In this document: positions 9,034 to 17,308 of the stretch, in pieces
How the letters are laid out: every line of letters begins with the position of its first letter
Numbering within the stretch: position 1 is the stretch's first letter
Assembly: GCA_905235885.1 (NCBI GenBank)
Contig: CAJONM010000135.1
Location: forward strand, 1 to 28,497
Length of the DNA stretch: 28,497 bases
DNA from: an uncultured Clostridia bacterium
GTDB lineage: Bacteria > Bacillota > Clostridia > UBA1381
Direction: 5' to 3'
Made by a program: the position numbers and the translations under genes
Notes under the pieces: model-generated
The model's input: the letters and a program-made list of their open reading frames with translations, nothing else
The model's database searches: none
What the model was told of the DNA's origin: nothing

Positions 9034-11259
9034 ATGAAAAAACTGATTGCTGCAATAGTCGCGGCTGCACTGATGCCCGTTTCGACGGTTTTCGGCGCGT
9101 CATGGCGGTCGGATGCGGAGATAACAGGGCTGCTGTCACAGCTTAATATAATGGTCGGGGACGATCAGGGCAACTTCAACCTTGATATGAATGTGTCGCG
9201 TGCGGAGATGGCAAAAATAGCCATAGCCTCATCAAGCGCGAAAAATACGGTTGCCTTGGGGCTTTCGTTCTCACCGTTTTCCGATGTAAAAGGCTCGTTC
9301 TGGGGTGCGCCGTATATACAGGCTGCCGTTGAGGCAGGGCTTGTAGACGGATATATAGACGGAACATTTAAGCCGAACGGCACCGTCACATATGAAGAAG
9401 CGATAACGATGATGCTCAAGGTGCTGGGCTATTCAAACGACGATTTCGGCGCGTCATATCCGTATGGGCAGGTAGGCACAGCCGAAAGCCTTAATATGAC
9501 GACGGGTATGGACTCGTATATAGGGCAGCCGCTGACGCGGCGGCAGGTCGCGATGCTTGTTTCCAATACTCTCGACACCAAGCAGAAAAACTCATCGAGC
9601 GACCTTATCGCCGTCCATGACTGCTCGGTAATAGAGGATGTAACGATAATAGCGTCCGCATCCGACGATCCCACGCTTTCATCCGATGAAATTTCGACCA
9701 CCTCCGGCATATACAGGACTACGGGCAATTTTGACGATATGTATGTCGGAAGCCGCGGCGATATGGTCGTAAAGAACGGCAAATATTTCGTTGCGTTCGC
9801 ATCAGACGGTGAGCTTGCCTCGGAGAAATATGTCATATACTCTATCCTTAATGATGCCATATTGGCATATCCGGCAGGGAATAATACCAATTTAAAGGAA
9901 TTTTCCGTCAGTGCAACGACCACCTGCTACAAGAACTCGACCGCATACATATACAGCTCCTTGCGCGGCTCTATGGAAATGGGCGATATTATCAGGATAA
10001 GATATAATGACAGCGGCGAGATAGACTACATAAACTACAGCGAAGGAACGCTTACAGGGCCTGTTAAAATAACATCGGACGACTGGATGAGCGGCTTTGA
10101 CAGCAACAGCGGTACAAAGATAATGCGCGACGGGACAAAAGTATCCGCAGGCGATATAAAAACGAACGATATAGTATATTTCTGTGACGCGCTCAATATG
10201 GTGCTGGCATACAGCAAAAAGGTAACGGGCGTGTATGAGAGCGCAAGCCCGTCCAAGGACTCGCCGCAGACGGTAACGGTGTCGGGAGTTACATATGATA
10301 TAGAGGGCAAGGACGCGTTTGACGCACTGTCATCAAGCGGCGGCATAAGCTATGGAGATACCGTAACGCTGCTTATGGGCAGAGACGGTGAAAAGATCGC
10401 CGGCGTTGCGACGCAGGCGGCAAGCGAAACGGTTGTCGGATATGTCACAGGCTCCGGCAAAAAGACATTTTTAAACTCGGACGGCACTACATATTCAAGT
10501 TATTATATAGATCTTGTAACTACCTCCGGGGCGGAGTATACATACCCCACCCAACATGACAGGAGCAGCGCGGTAAACACCGTTGCAAGAGTGCGTTTTG
10601 AGGGCGGAAGCGCGTCCGTTTCGACAGTAAACGGAACATCGGCTCTTACCGGCTATGTCGACGCGTCCGCGCTGACGATAGGCGGCAGGAAAGTGGCGCA
10701 GGACGCGCAGATGATAGATGTTGCAAAGCTCGCGTCCATAGATACGGCAGTTTACGCAAAGACATATCTCCGCCGCATCGACGGAATAACGCTGAAATCG
10801 GACAATGTCGCGTATTTCGCGACAAATTCCGCCGGCGAGATAGACCGGATCATATTGCAAAATGTAACGGGCGATATGTATAAATACGGCATTGTTACCT
10901 CAAAAACAGATACCTCATTCACGATACAGGCAGACAGCGCGACTTATACGGCAGGCAATTTCAGCCTGATGACGGGCAGCCCCGTGCAGTTCATTGCCGA
11001 CGGCGCAACGGCTGTTTACGCTTCAACGATAAAGCAGATCGGCGGAACGGAAACGGCTCTTACGCAGTCATCGGTAATGCTGTCGGGTAAGAAATATAAG
11101 CTGTCGGATAAGGTCAGGGTATTTAAAAAGCAGGGTACGAAATATCTTGAAATGTCGCTTAACGACGCGATCTCAGGCAGCTATGACCGCTCCTTCTACC
11201 ACGATAAGGATGAGACGCAGGGCGGCAGAGTCCGCGTTATAATATGTAAGGATAACTAA
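9034..11259 (+). CDS. Secreted S-layer homology (SLH) domain protein
   Basis: Exported protein of 741 residues with a signal peptide (Lys-Lys start, hydrophobic core, likely cleavage near residue 21 in STVFGA). The first 190 residues hold three SLH-like repeats. They are recognisable by NVSRAEMAKIA, by FSDVKGSFWGAPYIQAAVEAG with GLVDGYIDGTFKPNGTVTYE, and by QPLTRRQVAMLVSN. SLH triplets bind pyruvylated secondary wall polymer and anchor the protein to the envelope. The remaining 550 residues are predicted beta-rich, full of Ser, Thr and Gly, with no recognised enzyme motif. It begins 21 bases after the permease with no terminator between, so it is probably the fourth gene of the efflux operon. 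AAAGGAG lies upstream at a rather long 12-base spacing. An S-layer or surface structural role is likely; the specific role is unknown. Confidence 0.85.
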   Translation: MKKLIAAIVAAALMPVSTVFGASWRSDAEITGLLSQLNIMVGDDQGNFNLDMNVSRAEMAKIAIASSSAKNTVALGLSFSPFSDVKGSFWGAPYIQAAVEAGLVDGYIDGTFKPNGTVTYEEAITMMLKVLGYSNDDFGASYPYGQVGTAESLNMTTGMDSYIGQPLTRRQVAMLVSNTLDTKQKNSSSDLIAVHDCSVIEDVTIIASASDDPTLSSDEISTTSGIYRTTGNFDDMYVGSRGDMVVKNGKYFVAFASDGELASEKYVIYSILNDAILAYPAGNNTNLKEFSVSATTTCYKNSTAYIYSSLRGSMEMGDIIRIRYNDSGEIDYINYSEGTLTGPVKITSDDWMSGFDSNSGTKIMRDGTKVSAGDIKTNDIVYFCDALNMVLAYSKKVTGVYESASPSKDSPQTVTVSGVTYDIEGKDAFDALSSSGGISYGDTVTLLMGRDGEKIAGVATQAASETVVGYVTGSGKKTFLNSDGTTYSSYYIDLVTTSGAEYTYPTQHDRSSAVNTVARVRFEGGSASVSTVNGTSALTGYVDASALTIGGRKVAQDAQMIDVAKLASIDTAVYAKTYLRRIDGITLKSDNVAYFATNSAGEIDRIILQNVTGDMYKYGIVTSKTDTSFTIQADSATYTAGNFSLMTGSPVQFIADGATAVYASTIKQIGGTETALTQSSVMLSGKKYKLSDKVRVFKKQGTKYLEMSLNDAISGSYDRSFYHDKDETQGGRVRVIICKDN

Positions 11260-11302
11260 AATAAAGAACACATCTGCCGTGCGGATGTGTTGCTTTATTT
11301 TT
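11259..11302 (+). terminator. Rho-independent terminator of the efflux/SLH operon
   Basis: A long stem pairs 11259-11276 with 11282-11300, with one bulged G at 11292; its core is ACACATC/GATGTGT. It begins at the last base of the SLH stop codon and ends in a run of T. It separates the operon from dnaG. Confidence 0.9.
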
Positions 11303-11401
11303 GGCGATATAAAACAAGGGAAATCGCATATCGGTGTCGAAATATTAATTTGTCGGGAGTATTTGAGGATTTTATGTTATTTTTTTCGGAATAGCGGTAA
11401 A

Positions 11402-11433
11402 TATAATATGTATATGTTTACATATTATGTAAA
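11402..11433 (+). promoter_or_regulatory. Possible dnaG promoter region with a 17-bp inverted repeat
   Basis: A perfect TATAAT lies at 11402-11407, but the hexamer 17 bases upstream (ATTTTT) is a poor -35. Just downstream is an inverted repeat, TTTACAT (11417-11423), ATT, ATGTAAA (11427-11433), between the presumed transcription start and the ribosome site. It could be an operator. The 150 bases between the SLH terminator and dnaG hold no other feature I can support. Confidence 0.4.
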
Positions 11434-11455
11434 TAATACTGAAAGGGTGGTAGCT

Positions 11456-13270
11456 GTGGCGTATATATCAGACGATCTGCTGAGCGAGATAGTTGCGGCA
11501 AACGATATAATTGAATATGCGTCATCGTTTATGACACTGAAAAAATCCGGGCGGCAGTATAAGGCGTGCTGTCCGTTTCATAATGAGAAAACACCGTCAT
11601 TCGGAATAGACCGCGACAAGCAGCTTTTTCACTGCTTCGGGTGCGGCGCGAGCGGAAATTTTCTGCAGCTTGTGATGCGGCTTGAGGGGCTCGATTTTCA
11701 GGACGCGATAAAGCAGCTTGCCGACCGCGCCGGTATAGTCATACCTGAGGACGGGGAGCGGCGCGCATCCGCGGCGGCGCAGGTCAAAGAGCGGATCATC
11801 GAGATGAATAAGATCGCGGCGCGGTTTTTCCATGATTGCCTTGGACAAGAGCATGGGCGGCAGGCGCGAGAGTATTTCGCAAGGCGGCATCTGACAAAAA
11901 AGACGATCATACAATTCGGCTTGGGCTATGCGCCCGACAGCGCGGACGCGCTCGTAAACTTTCTTAAAACGCGCGGCTACTCCGACAGGGATATAGAGGT
12001 ATCAGGGCTTGCCGTAACCGGCAAAAACGGATTACGCGACAAATTCCGAAACAGAGTAATGTTCCCGATAATCAACGCACGCGGCAAGGTGATAGGCTTC
12101 GGCGGAAGAATAATGGGGAATGACAAGCTGCCAAACGGTGTAAGGCTTGCAAAGTATCTCAACTCACCCGAAACGGCGGCATTTGACAAGGGCGCAAATC
12201 TGTTCGCGCTCAATCTTGCGAAAAATTCCAACGCTCGTGATATTATCCTGTGCGAGGGATATATGGATGTCATAACCGTGCATCAGGCAGGCATAACAAA
12301 CTGTGTCGCAACGCTCGGCACAGCCATAACGGATCGGCAGGCAAGGCTTATGCTGCGTTACGGCTCGGAAGTTCTTATCTGCTATGATATGGACGAGGCA
12401 GGCACAAAAGCGGCGTTGCGAGCCATAGATATTATCGCCGCGGCAGGCGGCAGATCGAGAGTTATACGCCTTTCGGGCGCAAAGGACCCCGATGAATATA
12501 TCAGCAAATACGGAATAGACAGCTTCAGGAAAGCTATAGACAAGGCAATGCCGTCTACGGAATTTCGGCTGCACCTGCAAAAGCAGGAGTATGACCTCAA
12601 TGATACGGACGGAAAGATCCGGTTCGTTGAGGCGGCGGCAAATGTCCTTGCCGCGGTAAACGATCCCGTTGAGGTCGAAGCATACATAAAGAAAACGGCA
12701 AAGGACACAGGCATATCCGAACAGTCGATATTCGGCAAATATAAGGAGATAAAGGGCAGACAGCCGCGATCTCCGGCGGTGCGGACAAAGGAGGAGCATA
12801 AGCGGCGCGAGCTTAGCCGCATAAACAGCTCCAAACCGCCACAGGAGCGCGTATCCGCCGCAGCGCGTGACGCGGAGCGGAAGCTTTTGTCGATAGCGGC
12901 GCGGTCAAAGAGGCTGGCGAACCGCGCGGCAAAGCTCATAACGCCCGATGAATTTTCCGACAAGGTATACGCGCATATGGCGCAGAGGATATATGAAAGC
13001 GCCGCGGCAGGCGAGGAAGCGGATCCGGCGGCGATAATAAACGAATTTTCCGGCGAACGCGAAAGTGAGGATCAGGCAGGTGCCGTATTCTTCAATCGCG
13101 AGGAATATTCCGATGATGAACAGACATTGTACGACCTGATATACAAGATAAAGCTGGACAGGCTCCAGTCAAAGATAAACGCAGCAGAGCAGCCGGAGGA
13201 GATCGGCAGACTGCTTGAGGAAAAAACGAAGCTTATCGCCGATCGCGGCAGATGGCAGTCAATAAATTGA
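11456..13270 (+). CDS. dnaG: DNA primase
   Basis: Synthesises RNA primers for replication and works with the DnaB-type helicase. With the chosen start the product is 604 residues, the normal size. Features: CHC2 zinc-binding ligands C39, H42, C60 and C63 (CPFHNEKTPSF, HCFGCG); catalytic core with GRIMGNDK region (about 215); Toprim motif IILCEGYMDVI (about 262) and ICYDMDEAGTKAA; a C-terminal helicase-interaction region from about residue 450. The frame is open upstream to the terminator, adding 59 poorly plausible residues. GTG at 11456 is preferred because GAAAGGGTGG (11441-11450) sits 5 bases before it and the protein then begins with the conserved N-terminus. First gene of the dnaG-rpoD-prmA operon. 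Confidence 0.95.
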   Translation: MAYISDDLLSEIVAANDIIEYASSFMTLKKSGRQYKACCPFHNEKTPSFGIDRDKQLFHCFGCGASGNFLQLVMRLEGLDFQDAIKQLADRAGIVIPEDGERRASAAAQVKERIIEMNKIAARFFHDCLGQEHGRQAREYFARRHLTKKTIIQFGLGYAPDSADALVNFLKTRGYSDRDIEVSGLAVTGKNGLRDKFRNRVMFPIINARGKVIGFGGRIMGNDKLPNGVRLAKYLNSPETAAFDKGANLFALNLAKNSNARDIILCEGYMDVITVHQAGITNCVATLGTAITDRQARLMLRYGSEVLICYDMDEAGTKAALRAIDIIAAAGGRSRVIRLSGAKDPDEYISKYGIDSFRKAIDKAMPSTEFRLHLQKQEYDLNDTDGKIRFVEAAANVLAAVNDPVEVEAYIKKTAKDTGISEQSIFGKYKEIKGRQPRSPAVRTKEEHKRRELSRINSSKPPQERVSAAARDAERKLLSIAARSKRLANRAAKLITPDEFSDKVYAHMAQRIYESAAAGEEADPAAIINEFSGERESEDQAGAVFFNREEYSDDEQTLYDLIYKIKLDRLQSKINAAEQPEEIGRLLEEKTKLIADRGRWQSIN

Positions 13271-13285
13271 TCCGGAGGAGATATT

Positions 13286-14422
13286 ATGAGCACAGAAAAA
13301 GACCTTTCAAGTATGACGCCGAAAGAGTTAGAGGAATACAGAGCGCTGGTCGAAAAGAAGCACAGAGTAAAGCACAAGCTTCTTGAGCGCGGAAAAAAGC
13401 GCGGTTATTTGACATACAAGGAAATAAGCAAGGCGCTTGAAGGCTTTGATATTTCTCCCGAGGAGCTTGAAAAGGCGTATGACAGGTTCGAGAGCGAAAA
13501 AATAGAGCTTGTCGAGGATATGGAAAAGGAGCTTGAGGAAATAGAGATCTCCAAGGAAGAGCTTGAGGATATGTCAATACCTGAGGGTATAAGCATAGAC
13601 GACCATGTAAAGATGTATCTTAAAGAGATAGGCAAGGTAGATCTGCTCAGCGCCGAGGAGGAGACGGAGCTGGCAAAGCGTATGTCCGAGGGCGATGAGG
13701 CGGCGAAGAAGAAGCTTGCCGAGGCAAATCTCAGGCTCGTTGTAAGCATAGCAAAGCGCTATGTCGGACGCGGAATGCTGTTCCTTGACCTTATTCAGGA
13801 GGGCAATCTCGGTCTTATCCGCGCGGTGGACAAGTTCGATTATACAAAGGGATATAAATTCTCCACATATGCCACATGGTGGATCCGTCAGGCGATAACG
13901 AGAGCTATCGCCGATCAGGCAAGAACGATAAGGATACCGGTGCATATGGTCGAAACGATAAACAGGCTCGTGCGCGTTTCGCGCCAGCTCGTTCAGGAGC
14001 TGGGCAGAGAGCCTACTCCGGAGGAGCTTGCAAAGGGGCTTAATATGTCGGTGGAGAAGGTACGCGAAATATCGAAAATATCTCAGGAGCCGGTATCGCT
14101 TGAAACGCCTATAGGCGAGGAGGAGGACAGCCATCTGGGAGATTTCATACCCGATGAGGACGCGCCGGCACCATCGGAGGCGGCAAGCTATGTCCTCTTA
14201 AAGGAGCAGCTTATAGATGTATTGCAAACGCTTACCGATCGGGAGGCAAAGGTATTAAAGCTTCGATTTGGGCTTATCGACGGCAGACAGCGCACGCTTG
14301 AAGAGGTGGGCAAAGAGTTTAATGTAACGCGTGAGCGTATACGGCAGATAGAGGCAAAGGCACTCCGAAAGCTGCGTCATCCGAGCCGCTCCAAAAAGCT
14401 CAAGGACTTTTTGGATGTATAA
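13286..14422 (+). CDS. rpoD: Primary RNA polymerase sigma factor (sigma-A/RpoD)
   Basis: Housekeeping sigma-70 of 378 residues. The N-terminal 100 residues are charged and helical, as in Firmicute region 1.1. Region 1.2 is DDHVKMYLKEIGKVDLLS. Region 2 includes YVGRGMLFLDLIQEGNLGLI and the -10 recognition helix with TYATWWIRQAITRAIADQ. Region 3 begins at IRIPVHMVETINRL. Region 4.2 is TLEEVGKEFNVTRERIRQIE, followed by HPSRSKKLKDFL. It starts 15 bases after dnaG with CCGGAGGAGA upstream of the ATG. The dnaG-rpoD pairing is conserved across Firmicutes. The consensus-like promoters in this window are presumably its targets. Confidence 0.98.
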   Translation: MSTEKDLSSMTPKELEEYRALVEKKHRVKHKLLERGKKRGYLTYKEISKALEGFDISPEELEKAYDRFESEKIELVEDMEKELEEIEISKEELEDMSIPEGISIDDHVKMYLKEIGKVDLLSAEEETELAKRMSEGDEAAKKKLAEANLRLVVSIAKRYVGRGMLFLDLIQEGNLGLIRAVDKFDYTKGYKFSTYATWWIRQAITRAIADQARTIRIPVHMVETINRLVRVSRQLVQELGREPTPEELAKGLNMSVEKVREISKISQEPVSLETPIGEEEDSHLGDFIPDEDAPAPSEAASYVLLKEQLIDVLQTLTDREAKVLKLRFGLIDGRQRTLEEVGKEFNVTRERIRQIEAKALRKLRHPSRSKKLKDFLDV

Positions 14423-14433
14423 CGGAGCATAGT

Positions 14434-15393
14434 ATGGACTGGATAAAGGTAACGATATATACTACGGCGGCAGGAATCGAGCCTGTAAGCGCGGCTCTTA
14501 CGGAGCTGGGCATAACGGGGCTTGAGATAGAGGACGAGGCGGAGTTCAATTCGTTTCTTGACGAGACCTCCGAGTTCTGGGACTATGTCGATGAAGATCT
14601 GAGAAAGCGTATGCAGGGCGAAACGCGCGTTATATCGTATATATGCGACGATGTAAGCGGCAGAGAGCTATTTAAGGATATGGAAACCGTCATATCAAAG
14701 CTGCGCCGCGCCGATGGCGCGTATGGCAGACTTGCCGTAGAAACGGAAAAGATAAAAACAGAGGACTGGGCGAACGCGTGGCGGCAATATTTCCATGCGA
14801 TGGAAATAGGCGAGCGGCTTTATATAAAGCCTCAATGGGAAACAGGCACAGCGCCCGACGGCAGAGTTGTATTCAACATCAATCCCGGTATGAGCTTCGG
14901 GACAGGCTCGCATGAAACTACGCAGCTATGCCTGGAGCAGCTTGAAAAATATGTAACGAACGGCTGCCGTATGCTCGATCTGGGCTGCGGAAGCGGAATA
15001 CTTTCGGTCGTATCCCTGCTTCTTGGCGCGGCGGAGGCGGTCGCGGTCGACATCGACCCCAATTGCGTTGATACCGCGTATGAGAATGCGGATATGAATA
15101 ATATCGACAGGGCGAGATATACGGTAATAAGCGGAAATGTGCTTACCGATGACGGCGTAAAAGAAGTGATCTCAAAAAACAAATACGAGGTCGTTGCGGC
15201 AAATATCGTTGCCGATGTCATAATCGGTCTTGCTCCGGCGGCGCGTATGTATATGGCAGAGGGCGGCACATTCATCGCATCCGGCATAATAGACGGCAGA
15301 CAGGATGAGGTCGCATCCGCGCTTTCCGCGCAGGGCTTTACCGTCATCAACAAGCAGCGCAGAAAGGATTGGTGGGCAATTGTCTGTAAATAA
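14434..15393 (+). CDS. prmA: Ribosomal protein L11 methyltransferase
   Basis: S-adenosylmethionine-dependent enzyme that trimethylates ribosomal protein L11. The 319 residues comprise an N-terminal L11-binding domain (about 1-110) and a C-terminal Rossmann methyltransferase domain. Key motifs: NPGMSFGTGSHETTQLCLEQ (the family-specific segment before motif I), LDLGCGSGILS (motif I, SAM binding), and AANIVADVIIGL (motif IV region). A GGAG site lies 6 bases before the ATG, 11 bases after rpoD. The downstream flavoprotein gene overlaps its end. The methylation role follows from the family; nothing is missing from the motifs. Confidence 0.95.
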   Translation: MDWIKVTIYTTAAGIEPVSAALTELGITGLEIEDEAEFNSFLDETSEFWDYVDEDLRKRMQGETRVISYICDDVSGRELFKDMETVISKLRRADGAYGRLAVETEKIKTEDWANAWRQYFHAMEIGERLYIKPQWETGTAPDGRVVFNINPGMSFGTGSHETTQLCLEQLEKYVTNGCRMLDLGCGSGILSVVSLLLGAAEAVAVDIDPNCVDTAYENADMNNIDRARYTVISGNVLTDDGVKEVISKNKYEVVAANIVADVIIGLAPAARMYMAEGGTFIASGIIDGRQDEVASALSAQGFTVINKQRRKDWWAIVCK

Positions 15394-16393
15394 TATAGAT
15401 GTGCATATCGCCGACGGCTATAACTATTATGTTATCCAAACGCCGCAAAAGCGGTTTATAATAGGCGGCATACCCGGTCGGCACGCAGAGGAATATATCA
15501 AAACGGCGGCATCGTGCGATGCCGTTGTTCTGCTTACATCAAAACCCGAATTCAGCGGCGGCATCAGCGGCTTGCTTGATGTCAGACCCGATATAGAGAT
15601 ATACGGCGGCTCTGCCGCGCTCAGAAATATCAAGGAAATAGTAAATCGCCCCGTAAATGAAAGGCTTATAAAGGACAATATGACCGAATGCGGCATAAAA
15701 TTTCTCATAACGCCAAATCTGGAATGGGTAGACAGCGTTATGGCGATATATGGCGATGTATTGTTTTCGGGACAGGCGTTTTCGGGACATGAGCGGCAGA
15801 AGCGCGAGTATTTTCGCGAGCATCTGGCAGTAAACGCGCAATTCGCGCTTAACGCGGTCAATCGCGTCGAAAAAGAGGGAATAAACAGGATATATCCGGC
15901 ATACGGCAAGGCAGGCAACAGGGCGCTGCTTTTGGAATACCGCCGTATGATCGGCAGCATTGCGCCGCATGGCAGGGCGGTCATAATATATTCGAGTGAG
16001 TACGGATATACGAAGGCTCTTGCCGAGCGTGCCGCAAAGGGGCTTGACTGTATCGTAATTGACGCTGCCACCGCCGATCCCGAAAAAGCGGCGGAGAGCA
16101 TAAACGGCGCAACCGCGCTGCTTATCGGCACGCATACCATAAACCGCAACGCGCCGCGCAGCATATGGGATATAATAACGCGCATTGACCTTGTAAACAA
16201 GCGGCGTATGCCGTATTTCGTATTCGGCTCGTTCGGCTGGGCAGGCGAGGGGATAAAGCTGACGGACAAGCTCTTGTCCGATATGGGGTTTTTCCGCGCA
16301 TCAAAGCCTGTCGAGGTGCTGTTCAAACCCGATCAGGCTGATTTTGAAAGAATAGATAAAGCGGTGGAAAGGATAAAAGCGGCACTCATCTGA
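15380..16393 (+). CDS. Flavodiiron-like protein: degenerate beta-lactamase fold plus flavodoxin domain
   Basis: The two-part architecture resembles A-type flavoproteins (FprA/NorV family, which reduce O2 or NO): a metallo-beta-lactamase-like half (about 1-190) and a C-terminal flavodoxin-like half (about 199-337, IIYSSEYGYTKALAE resembling the FMN phosphate loop). By eye, the di-iron ligands of the family all appear replaced. The HxExD segment is TSKPE (53-57); the His before WPD is E115 in LEWVDS; the Asp of SNDAFG is Q132 in SGQAFSG; and the late His of PSHG is Y175 in PAYG. At 337 residues it is also shorter at the N-terminus than family members (about 400). The TTG at 15380 overlaps prmA by 14 bases and has AAAGGA 11 bases upstream; GTG at 15401 is an alternative. 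A flavin-only or regulatory role is inferred. Confidence 0.78.
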   Translation: MSVNNIDVHIADGYNYYVIQTPQKRFIIGGIPGRHAEEYIKTAASCDAVVLLTSKPEFSGGISGLLDVRPDIEIYGGSAALRNIKEIVNRPVNERLIKDNMTECGIKFLITPNLEWVDSVMAIYGDVLFSGQAFSGHERQKREYFREHLAVNAQFALNAVNRVEKEGINRIYPAYGKAGNRALLLEYRRMIGSIAPHGRAVIIYSSEYGYTKALAERAAKGLDCIVIDAATADPEKAAESINGATALLIGTHTINRNAPRSIWDIITRIDLVNKRRMPYFVFGSFGWAGEGIKLTDKLLSDMGFFRASKPVEVLFKPDQADFERIDKAVERIKAALI

Positions 16394-17180
16394 CTGTCGC
16401 AAATTCCTGCGCCCAGTAAATGCCGTATTTACCGCCGTACGAGAACGCCGCGCCCATTTCGCAAAGCTTTTCATCGAGGATATTTTTTCTGTGCTCATCG
16501 CTTGCAAGCCATGAGGCAAGGACGCTTTTCGGGGACGGCTGTCCTGCGGCGATATTTTCCGCGGCATAGGTGTATTTTATACCCAAAGCGGCCATGCGTC
16601 CAAACGGCGTTATACCGTCGGGAGTGTCGTGCGAGAAATAGCCGCGTGCGATCATATCGTCGCAATGTTTTTTCGCGGCAGTCGCCAGAGTTGCGTTCCA
16701 TACAAGCTCAGGCAAACCGTATTTGGCACGCTCGGCGTTGGTAAGGCTGAGTATCTCATATTCCCACGCATATGTGTCCGCCGCCTTTTCGCTTGTAAAA
16801 TATATGTTCCCGTTTTTATATTCCACAGCGGCGTCTATCGCTGTCGCCGCGGCGGATATGGGTATGATAAGAGAGCCGTCCGATATTTCGGCGGCTGTTT
16901 TTGAATAGTACACCGTATCATCGATAAAAATAAAGTTTTTTCCGACAAATATGATGATCCTCGTATCATCGTTATATACGGACGCGTATCGTCCCGTTCC
17001 GTTCCACTGAACGAAATATCCGGCATTCTGGAAAAAATCGCGTACCGCTACCGATCCCGTATCACCGTCACCTACAAGGGCGTTCGTTTTGCGCCCGTTT
17101 ATATACAGCTCGTCCGCGGCAAACGCCGTTGCCGAAAAAAACAGTATCATAGCTACCGCGGCGGATATTATTCGTTTCAT
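16386..17180 (-). CDS. Secreted CAP/SCP-domain protein with copper-amine-oxidase-like N-terminal domain
   Basis: Exported protein of 264 residues: signal peptide (about 1-21, ending ATAFA), a beta-rich stalk-type domain related to copper amine oxidase N-terminal repeats (about 25-128, with LYINGRK and SLIIPISAAATAI), and a C-terminal CAP domain (about 138-262). The CAP cavity residues are visible: His in YFSHDTPDG, Glu in AENIAAG, His in SDEHRKNIL and Glu in WAQEF. Bacterial relatives include YkwD and spore-coat SafA-associated proteins; their biochemical activity is poorly defined. GGGGA lies 10 bases before the ATG. Its 3' end overlaps the flavodiiron-like gene tail-to-tail by 8 bases, and no terminator is visible there. 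Confidence 0.88.
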   Translation of the reverse strand: MKRIISAAVAMILFFSATAFAADELYINGRKTNALVGDGDTGSVAVRDFFQNAGYFVQWNGTGRYASVYNDDTRIIIFVGKNFIFIDDTVYYSKTAAEISDGSLIIPISAAATAIDAAVEYKNGNIYFTSEKAADTYAWEYEILSLTNAERAKYGLPELVWNATLATAAKKHCDDMIARGYFSHDTPDGITPFGRMAALGIKYTYAAENIAAGQPSPKSVLASWLASDEHRKNILDEKLCEMGAAFSYGGKYGIYWAQEFATVR

Positions 17181-17223
17181 ATCATTACAGTCCCCAAACA
17201 GATCAGATAAATTTCATAAACAG

Positions 17224-17252
17224 AGTATACCATAAACTCGCCCTTTTTGCAA
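17224..17252 (-). promoter_or_regulatory. Promoter of the CAP-domain gene
   Basis: On the minus strand, TTGCAA (17252-17247), a 17-base spacer and TATACT (17229-17224). The leader would be about 37 bases. Its -35 lies only two bases from the -35 of the divergent metA promoter, so the two polymerase sites abut. Confidence 0.7.
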
Positions 17253-17254
17253 GC

Positions 17255-17283
17255 TTGACATTTATATAATTTTGGGGTATAAT
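17255..17283 (+). promoter_or_regulatory. Perfect consensus promoter of metA
   Basis: TTGACA (17255-17260), 17-base spacer, TATAAT (17278-17283): an exact match to the primary sigma factor consensus. The expected start near 17290 leaves a leader of only about 19 bases, too short for an S-box or T-box riboswitch. Confidence 0.9.
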
Positions 17284-17308
17284 GACATAGCGAAGGAGTT
17301 GAACGAAA

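Noticed and set aside
11279..11455. N-terminal extension of dnaG by 59 codons
   Set aside because: It begins within the upstream terminator stem, and the GTG at 11456 has a strong ribosome site and yields the family N-terminus.
12164..12963. Overlapping antisense frames opposite dnaG (211 and 193 codons)
   Set aside because: Cys- and Arg-rich translations typical of reverse-frame reading of a moderate-GC gene; the dnaG motifs explain the strand.
15427..16326. Long open frame (299 codons) antisense to the flavodiiron-like gene
   Set aside because: It is a shadow of the real gene: Ser/Arg/Pro-rich composition, no ribosome site, no recognisable motif, while the sense frame shows flavodoxin features.
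17284..17308. SAM or T-box riboswitch upstream of metA
   Set aside because: The leader is only about 19 bases from the expected transcription start.
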